Under the pieces are notes generated by a model that was not told the origin of the DNA, searched no databases, and saw only the letters and a program-made list of their open reading frames with translations. Of a DNA stretch of 64,000 bases, positions 20,113 to 28,100 are shown in pieces. Position 1 is the first letter of the stretch. Every line of letters starts with the position of its first letter. Source of the stretch: Lineus longissimus (lineage: Eukaryota; Nemertea; Pilidiophora; Heteronemertea; Lineidae); assembly GCF_910592395.1 (NCBI RefSeq), contig NC_088321.1, positions 6,760,001 through 6,824,000 on the forward strand, written 5' to 3'. Position numbers and translations under genes: made by a program.

Positions 20113-20945
20113 ACACAAGTACAAATAATTGACAAAGAATGCAAATCACAAGATGATAACAAGATCTAAATCACAGGACAATCAGAAAGGGGACCAGAGA
20201 CCAGAGACAATTATATAGTAAACACTTTCTTGTTTAGATATAAAAGGTGTAAAAGATATAAAGGGTACCAGAGAAGGTTATGCACAAGCCGGAGAAAATC
20301 TCGTGAACATAAAACAGAAAATCCAAATTTAAATGAAGTTTGAGACCAGAGACAAGATAAGGACACAACGTCCCCTGGCCGGTTTTACAGTATCATACAG
20401 GACACAAATTCCCCACCACATGTAAACAAAAACATCACCTGACTAAACTATTAGATCAGGGAGACACAATTTAAATAACAAAGAAGGACAGTCCTTCAGG
20501 GCTCACTCCAGTTGACCTTTAAAGCAATATTACATAATACAACATGGTGTGGGCCTACACACAACTGAAAATGCTGGTGAGGACAACAGGCAGGAGAGGC
20601 ACTGAATAAATCCTTCCTAACCAACTAAATACAGTACAAAATATAATTCAAATGGCCTAAATAGCTTCTATTCATATTGTGCAAACTTACCAAGCGTTAG
20701 AGGGCTAAAAATGACTGCTCCTAACAGAAATAAAGACATAGTAAGAAAGATAAATCTAGAAAAGGACTTGAAATGTTGAACTAAAAACAGAATAGAAGGC
20801 AGAAAGGGGTCTTCCCAACCAAAAACAAGGACTAAAGTGACCTGGAATCCAGAGATGGGACAGGGAACCAGTTTAGGGTTCCATGTCCCTTACAAAGTGC
20901 TGAAGTGTGGGAAATTTAAACTGAAAATGTAAAATGGCCGTTACA
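20088..20945 (-). mobile_element. Candidate solo LTR (858 bp)
   Basis: Read on the minus strand the segment starts TGTAACGGCC and ends TTATTTACA, so it has the TG..CA ends with short inverted repeat (TGTAA/TTACA) of retroviral-type LTRs; TGTAACGG is a common Ty3/gypsy LTR start. It is AT-rich, without ORFs, and interrupts coding sequence on both sides. No clear 4-6 bp target duplication is seen (flanks ...atttac and acctg...), so this is provisional. Confidence 0.45.
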
Positions 20946-21750
20946 ACCTGTGTTGAACGAATCGCATCCAGCAGATCAAGTTCCCAATCCGCCTTCGAAG
21001 ACCAGCGCAAAAAAGCAGATTCCCAACACGGTCGAGCAGGGATTTTTCTCTATCGAGAAGACAAGCTATGCTAATGAAAGAAAACCAGATTCTCCAAAGA
21101 TTGTCTCCCACAGCAAATCGGAAATCGCAAGAGAACCGAGGAAAGGAGAAATTGCCAAAAAAAGAAAACATCAAGACAACAATACTCCAATCGGAGGTGC
21201 CACTAGCGAAGTAATCAAACGTAAACGCGGAAAACATACTCCCATTCGAATAGTTCTACGCCATGGAAACATACAAATATGCAAACATAAACATAAAAAG
21301 AGTCAGTTCAAAGATGTGAGTAAAGCCCCCGGAGAGAAAGTCAGATTCGAGGTGCCACCAGAAAAACAGCAAGCTTCGGTTCCATCGTCGTCTGTAGAGT
21401 CCAGTCGGTCCTCGAGTGAAGTAGCGGCGGGAACAGAGCTCGTCTCCCGATTGCATTCTCGTCAAGCGCCATCGCCGTATCCAACGTCCGGTCAAGCCCC
21501 ATCGCCTTATCCGACGTCCACTACTACTACTACTGCTACAACTAACTCACGGACGAAAGCACCTCCCATGCACACAATAAGCGAAAGTGAAGATGAAGAG
21601 GACAACGAAAGTGTCAGCAGTGACGAATCGGAAGTCGAGAGCAGCAACTCAGAAGAAAGCACCGATGAAGAGAACGACAGCGTCGCAGAGGGAGATTCCG
21701 AGAGCGACTCCGGCGAGGAAGAGAGGCTCGAACGTGGCGTCAAAGCTTAG
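20946..21750 (+). CDS. Low-complexity basic-then-acidic protein, likely 3' half of the zinc-ribbon gene
   Basis: Open for ~268 codons, but the first in-frame ATG is only near codon 190, so it is not a free-standing gene. Composition: Lys/Pro/Ser-rich at first (KRKRGKH, KHKHKK), a PSPYPTS duplication, a run of Thr, then a long Ser/Glu/Asp tract. If the upstream LTR-like insert is removed without other change, the frame is continuous with the zinc-ribbon ORF. It overlaps the integrase ORF start by ~160 bases in another frame. Role unknown; long acidic tails are common in chromatin or DNA-mimic proteins. Confidence 0.45.
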
Positions 21751-22825
21751 ACAAGTGCAAAATGAAAAACGAAACCAGATATTTTCGAAAATCTATTACA
21801 ACCCTCGGCATCCGGCGAGCTTTGGGTCCATTGATCGCCTGTTGACGGCTAGCAAACGGCAAGAACCATCCATTAAACGACGAGACGTTGTACATTGGGT
21901 AAGCGGGCAAGACACTTATACACTTCATAGACAAGCAAGACGAAAATTCCAACGTCGTAAAACAATTGTCCCCGGAATCGATCATCAATGGCAGATTGAT
22001 TTAGTCGATGTCCAAAATTTACAAAAATACAACAATGGAGTAAAATATTTATTAACAAAAATCGATGTGTTCAGTCGTCGCGCTGCGGCTCTGCCACTCC
22101 GTACGAAAACAGGACGTGAAGTGGCCATAGCTCTCAAAGAGCTCTTCGAGCGGGAGAAGGTGTACCCTAAATATCTTCACAGCGACCTTGAAAAGGAGTT
22201 CCGAAATGCAAGTGTCTTGAAGTTACTAGAAGACCTCGGCATAAAGCTGTTTTCCGTACACAGTGAAACCAAAGCGGCACTTGTTGAAAGGTGGAATCGC
22301 ACACTCAAGTCGAATGTTTACAAAATGTTCACAAAAAACAATACCCGGCGTTACATCGATATCCTCCCGGACCTCGTTGAGAGCTATAACAATAGCGTAC
22401 ACAGAATAACAAAACTAGCCCCGAACCAAGTGAACGCGAGCAATGAAAAAGGCCTTTGGCTCCATTTATATGGTAAAGAATTCCAGAAAGGGGATACTGT
22501 ACGAGTCAGTCAACTTGCGCAGGTGTTCGGAAAGGGTTACAAACCGCAATACAGAACATAATGGTTCGTAGTGGCCCATCGACGTAGTACCAAGCCGCCG
22601 ACGTATAAATTGCGTGATGAACACGGGGAACTCTTAGATGGCAGTTTCTACGAGGAGGAAATGCAACGAATCCAACGTCCATCCGATGCATCGGCCTTTC
22701 ACGTAGACATTCTAAAAAAGCGACGCAGGAATAAAAAAACTGAATATTTTGTCCAAGGGCATTACCTCGGTTGGCCGGACAGCTTTGACGAATGGATCCC
22801 TGCCGGACAACTCCGAAATGCGTAA
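21593..22825 (+). pseudogene. Polinton retroviral-type integrase with chromodomain, one nonsense codon
   Basis: Recognisable family sequence starts at about 21745. It has an N-terminal region with YYNPRHPASFG and QDTYTLH, then the DDE core: GIDHQWQIDLVD (first Asp), YLHSDLEKEF (second Asp), ALVERWNRTLK (Glu). A TAA at 22559-22561 interrupts the reading frame; the same frame reopens at once and gives a Tyr/Lys linker and a C-terminal chromodomain-like block (EYFVQGHYLGWPDSFDEWIP). Integrase joins the Polinton ends to target DNA and makes the 6-bp duplication. The stop removes the chromodomain but leaves the catalytic core. The true start is uncertain because the Glu/Arg-rich leader overlaps the preceding ORF. 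Confidence 0.88.
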
Positions 22826-22888
22826 ACAACCGTGTGACAAGCGGGCCAAGGGAGGACAATAACATATTTCAATCAACAAGGAGAAGCA

Positions 22889-23540
22889 ATGTCGCAGAAC
22901 ACTGACGTTTCCGAAAGCGTATTCGACGCACGGATCAAACATGAGTTTGGTATGGTATGTGTTGGACCTCCACTTGCGGGGAAAACCTTCTTCACCACGC
23001 AATTGATACAAAACGCAGAACGGATAATCGATAAACCTTTCGATTATAAGAACAGTCGCGGGGTTACCCGACAATTTGGACGAATATATTCACTGTGAAG
23101 ACCCTCGCACAGGCAAGCGTCAGCATGGATTAATGATTTTCGATGATCTCATGCAAAGCGTTTCTAACAGTGAAGAAATCAGCCGTCAGGTAACAAAGAA
23201 GTGTCAACACGCATCGGTGAGCTGGATCATACTCATGCAAAACCTATTTCATCACGGTAAGACTCGAGTAACAATGCTGCGGTGTTGCCACTATCTCGTG
23301 CTCTTCAAAAGCCCTTTAGATCAATCCACCGGACACCACCTGGCTCGTCGTATTCTACCCAGTCAACCGGAAACGTTTATAAGAATCTACGAGGCAGCGA
23401 CGCAAAAACCAAACAGTTACTTATTCGTGGACGGGCATCAAAACACGCCTAACGAAGCTCGTTTTCGTATGGACATATATATACGTATACGCATTATTAT
23501 TCAAACTTCTCGCTATATACTAATTGTCCATATGTATTGA
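22889..23540 (+). pseudogene. FtsK/HerA-type genome-packaging ATPase, frameshifted with probable deletion
   Basis: The first ORF (22889-23098) has Walker A GPPLAGKT at residues 26-33. The second (23076-23540, another frame) has Walker B LMIFDDLM, then SWIILMQNLFHHGK and HYLVLFKSP, the sensor/arginine region typical of Polinton and adenovirus-like packaging ATPases. The frame changes near 23080, and only ~20 residues separate KPFDYK from the Walker B region where relatives have roughly 40-50, so a short deletion is likely. The C-terminus diverges into an Ile/Arg/Tyr repeat. This ATPase would pump DNA into capsids and fits an encapsidated virus origin. Confidence 0.82.
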
Positions 23541-24066
23541 GGCCTACGCCTGATATTCGAACTATATACCGTGCAATTGTTTATAATCTATTTGCGCGGT
23601 GTGAGGATAATGTGTTTTAAGAGCTTCGTTGCATGGAGAAATGTGAAGGAGCGCAGTTACTGTATTATTATCATTGGCAGAATTTCTTGTACTATTGTTG
23701 TATCAGACCTGCATATTATAATCCAGCTTTAGGCCGTATAATTGTCTGTAATCTACATGAACGGTGCAAGGGAAAAAGGAGTGTTTGATTTTTAGGGCTT
23801 TGTTGCACGAACTAACGTGAAAGCGTACGGTATAACGTATTTTTTCTCTCTCATATTAGTGTTAACGCTCTGACGCAAAGCGCTCTGTGATTGACTTCTA
23901 TCTTTAGCTGTATAGGTAAAAAAACATCTAGAAACTGCTCTTAAAGTACTAGCTTAGTCGCGCATAATTCTCCCTGCACCGTGTAATTTCCTGATTTACT
24001 ATTCCTTGATGTATGATCAAATAGTCTTCAAGCTTTGTTTTGCTTAGCGAATAAAAAACGAAAAAC
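23541..24066 (+). repeat. Non-coding Polinton stretch with diverged ~180-bp repeat
   Basis: No ORF. Segments beginning ccgtgcaattg (about 23569), ccgtataattg (about 23734) and ccgtgtaattt (about 23979) share an order of motifs (gtaatctac/ataatctat, gcggtg/acggtg, gagcttcgttgca/gggctttgttgca), so the region is a diverged tandem array of two to three units. It may be a structured RNA, a regulatory region or the end of a degraded gene. The Pao/BEL element is inserted at its end. Confidence 0.4.
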
Positions 24067-24071
24067 CCACC
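24067..24071. repeat. Target-site duplication of the Pao/BEL element (left)
   Basis: ccacc directly before the 5' LTR recurs directly after the 3' LTR (32817-32821). A 5-bp duplication is usual for Pao/BEL integrases. Confidence 0.9.
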
Positions 24072-24521
24072 TGTTGGTGACCCAATTTTATTTTCTAAAC
24101 CTCACTATTTATTTCTGTGCTGCCATCTAGCCATAAACTTTCAAACTTTAAAAGGTGTGTGTCATGCTGAGCATGCTCAGGCAGTTGCAATCCGGCCACC
24201 ATCTTTGAAAGTTCCTTATTTTACAATCTCCACAAAAACATCAAATTTATATGGTTTCAACCATACTTTCCCCACTATTAAATACCAACAACTTGTAAGT
24301 ATATATTTCTAAACCAACAAAGGTCAAAATAGTCAAAAAAGACAAATCCAAAAGAGGTTAAAACCACCAACATTGTCACTTGTCCCACTTCATCATGCAC
24401 TAACTCCATCTTTAGTGCATTCCACATGTAAATTTTCTATTTTTCCATCCAAGTATTGTCAATACAATATTATCAAAACTATTTCTTCTTTTTCTTGTAT
24501 CAGTTGTGTCTGTCACGCACA
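24072..24521 (+). repeat. 5' LTR of the Pao/BEL element
   Basis: Starts TGTTGG and ends CGCACA; 450 bp. It contains a perfect 14-bp palindrome (ctgagcatgctcag, near 24167) and an attaaata sequence (near 24276) that may act as a TATA element. It reads identically to 32367-32816. Confidence 0.95.
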
Positions 24522-24850
24522 AAAAAGTATTTAATAGGAAAGTTTTCTACCATTTCATATATTTTTATAAAATGTTTTGAGCACGGTGCATACATTAGTG
24601 TGCATTTGTGTATACGCATGTACATTGCTGTGTGCATTCTTGTACATTGTTGTGTACATCCATGTACATTTGCGTACAGCCTTGTGTTTATGTACAGGGT
24701 CAACTAAATTTATCTAAATTACTGAAGTGTGGCAAGTGACATTCTTTTGCATTGGGCACCCCATAATTATAAAACCAAATTACCATTTAATTATTTCCCC
24801 GGTACCGAATTGCAACTCATTGGTGACGTCACTGTCGTCAATCAACAACC
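24522..24850 (+). other. Pao/BEL 5' leader
   Basis: Untranslated leader between the LTR and the first gag codon. It holds a run of tgtacat/gtgtaca units (about 24590-24690) able to form several small hairpins, possibly packaging or dimerisation structure. No clear tRNA-complementary primer site. Confidence 0.4.
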
Positions 24851-25138
24851 ATGGCGGAACAAGAGATGATGTCACGAATTAAAAAGCTTCGATCTACGAA
24901 TGCGGCAAATCTGACAAAACGGTGCAACAAAGCAATACGTGCTATTGAGGAGCAACGTTCCAAAGCCACTTTGAGGGACTGTGCCGAAATTGTTCAAGCC
25001 GATTTAGACACCCTGAAGGGAACACAAGAACTTTATTTGTCGCTACTGACAACACCGTCTGACGTCCAAAAAGCGGAAGACTGGATGAAGGACAGATTTG
25101 AACATGCTTGTCAAATTATGCGTGATATCTCAACATAA
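24851..25138 (+). CDS. Pao/BEL gag N-terminal ORF (95 aa), ends at an in-frame TAA
   Basis: ATG at 24851 in good context. The product is a charged helical segment (MMSRIKKLRSTNAANLTKR...) like the coiled-coil N-terminus of Pao/BEL Gag. The TAA at 25136-25138 is in the same frame as the next ORF, which continues without a break from 25139. So this is the true Gag start and a single stop codon separates it from the rest. Confidence 0.7.
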   Translation: MAEQEMMSRIKKLRSTNAANLTKRCNKAIRAIEEQRSKATLRDCAEIVQADLDTLKGTQELYLSLLTTPSDVQKAEDWMKDRFEHACQIMRDIST

Positions 25139-28100
25139 TTGTTATCTGATGACCTTCAATCTCACACCACCGCTGGTACCAGTGACCTGTCTGAATCTGT
25201 CTCGTCGCATCACAGCCTTGGTAAGCCTTACGAGACAACTCGGGACCAACTTCAGAGGGACATTCGAATCGTCCACAAACAAGCGTCCATAAAGGCAGAG
25301 ATGAATGCCTCCAGACTACGAGAAGAGGTAGAGCTGGGAAAGGTGAAACAAAAGGAGATTGAAGATTGGTTGAAGGAACACAAACCACCACCAGACGTCC
25401 GACCGAAGACAGCTGTGCAAGCTACAGAAGTTACCGCAGCAGCGATGATTGCAGAACGGCAACTTGATGACAACACAACTACGCGAAAACCAAACCATGT
25501 TTCCAAAGTCAAGTGTCCACCAGCAGCTACCGCTACACGTGATCTTGAATCCGCGCATGTGATGTTTAAAGACAAACCTGACATTCCATACAAAGCATCC
25601 GCCATTAGAAATCAAACTGCGCCAGTCTCTAGGTATTTCACACCCAGTGCAGCACATTATGTTACGCCAGGCTTTGAATATCGTGCCATGTCTGATGGAG
25701 TCAACCGACCTGATGTGAAGAAAACTGAGCTAGATCCTGAATCACCCGCATGGGAGCCGCGACCACCAATCGATGAGTGGATTGACAAATTGGTACCTGG
25801 ACAGGAGACGGTGCTGCCAAAGCAGAAGACAACTCAACATGAGGATCCTATGTTGGCAGCATTGGTAAAACTAGAGAGTGACCGAGGTCTACCCACTACC
25901 CAGATTCCTGTCTTCGATGGCACTGCCCTCTTATGGCCAAAGTTCGTTGAGCAGTTTTATACTCAAGTGCAATGTAAGCCTGGGATCGATGATGCGCGCC
26001 GCATGGATCTGTTACAGTCACATGTTTCCAAGGACGCACTAACGATGATCAGAGGGATAGGATACAGCGGTCGATGCTATGCTGATGCATTGAAAGAACT
26101 AAAGAGAGCCTTTGGTCACCGGAACCAAGTCGCGCGCGCATATCTTGATTTAATTACCACTGGAAACACCATACCATCAAGGAATTCTATTGCGCTGCGC
26201 CAGTTCTTCGTCGATATCAGAGACTGCATAATAACATTAACTCAGTTGAACTATACCAGTGATATGCAAGGAACTGATCTACTTCTGAGAGTGTCAAGAC
26301 GCATCCCAGTTGATCGCATCCGATTTCGGAACCGCCACGTATCCGGGATCTCCAAGACCAGGGAACCATCCATACTTGACCTGCGCAACTGGTTGAAGGA
26401 ATGTGTGGATACAGAATTCAACCCATACTCCGTCAAGTTAGAAACCTCCAAAGGAAAGACTCCAGCCACAGCTTGCTCATACAACACTGCCTTTCAGAAA
26501 ACAAAGGAAAAGTCTGAGAAGTCACGAAAAGGAGCCGGGACAAAGGAAAAGCCTAAAAAGTCCAGTGGTGTAGCCAAGCAGCCAGAGAAGTCCTATAATG
26601 GAACCAGAGATGCAGATAATCCAAAGAAAGCTGTACCAAAAGAAGGCGACAAGAAACCAATCTCATGTCCACTCTGTAAAGAACCGCACAGACTCTATCG
26701 TTGTTTCCTGTTTGTAAACAAAAGGCCGCATGAGAGAAGCAAGATTGCTGAGGACAGCAAAATCTGTCTGAACTGTCTGCATTCAAACCATGAACTTAGT
26801 CAATGTTTATCAAACCTGCGTTGCCGCGAACCAGGATGTCAGGAAAAACATCATACTCTCCTCCATCCCGATGACAAGGATCCTAAGAACAACTACGCCA
26901 ACATTGCTGAAAAAGGTAGCCGAAAGAGTCTGTCGCACGCATATTTTCAACTCGTCCGAGTCAATGTGAGCGGTAGAAACGGAAGATGCATTCCCACCGT
27001 GGCTATGTTGGACTCTGCCAGTGAAATCACCGTCATACATCAACAATTAGCGCAAGATCTTGGGTTGAAAGGCAAGACGAAGAAACTCACCATCAAAACT
27101 CTGAATGCGGAATCATCATCCAAGTCGCAGACCGTGTCATTTACTATGAGGGCCGCCGGTGAGGAATCAGCACAAGTATTGAATGTCAGCGATGCATGGA
27201 CGGTTGATATTGATGCCTTCAAATGTCCTCCTCAGCAAATATCTACATCTTGGGATCATATCCAGGGACTTGGGCTGACCGACATTGATGCGTCAGAGGT
27301 GCAGTTATTGATTGGAGTAGACGTCCCTTTGGCACACGTCCAGACCGATACCAGGATGGGAGACGAAACCGAGCCAATAGCAGTGAAAACTCCACTTGGA
27401 TGGATGCTGATGGGGATGTCAAAGACTCAAGATTCACACAAAGCCGTGGCAAACATCAATTTCATCACCAGTAGAGACCAACAGCTACATCAAGACATCG
27501 AGAAGTTTTGGCAGACAGAATCCTTTGGCGTCGCCTTCACAACTGAAACTCCACTTTCTGCAGAAGACAAGAGAGCTACTAAAATCCTTGAAGAGACTAC
27601 TCATCTCGTAGATGACCATTACGAAGTCGGAATGTTATGGAAGGATCCTGATGCTGTTCTACCAAACAACAAACATATCGCTGTTCGCCGATACCATCTG
27701 TTAGAAAAGCGCATGAAGAAAGACTCTGAATTTAAATCTCTGTACGCTGATACGTTGAATGGTTACATTGAAAAGGGATTTGCCAGGAAGCTGTCAGTCA
27801 TCGAGGCCGAGAAGATTTCACCAAAGACTTGGTACATTCCACATCACGGCGTCATGAATTCGAACAAACCAGGCAAAATACGAGTGGTATTTGACGCAGC
27901 TGCAACCTGCCAAGGCACCTCTCTCAACCTCAACTTGATGACTGGACCGGACCTGATCAACGGCCTATTTGGAATCCTTCAACGCTTCAGACTGTACCGC
28001 ATAGCCATGTGTGCCGATGTCGAAGGGATGTTCCACATGGTAAGAGTGCCAGAGACTACAGATGCAGACGCCTTGCGATTTATTTGGAAAAGCGACATTG

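Noticed and set aside
20085-20949. 4-bp target duplication (ttac) for the solo-LTR candidate
   Set aside because: It needs a boundary that destroys the TG..CA ends; kept only as a possibility.
24522-24560. tRNA primer-binding site after the 5' LTR
   Set aside because: The sequence directly after the LTR is A/T-rich and I could not match it to a tRNA 3' end.
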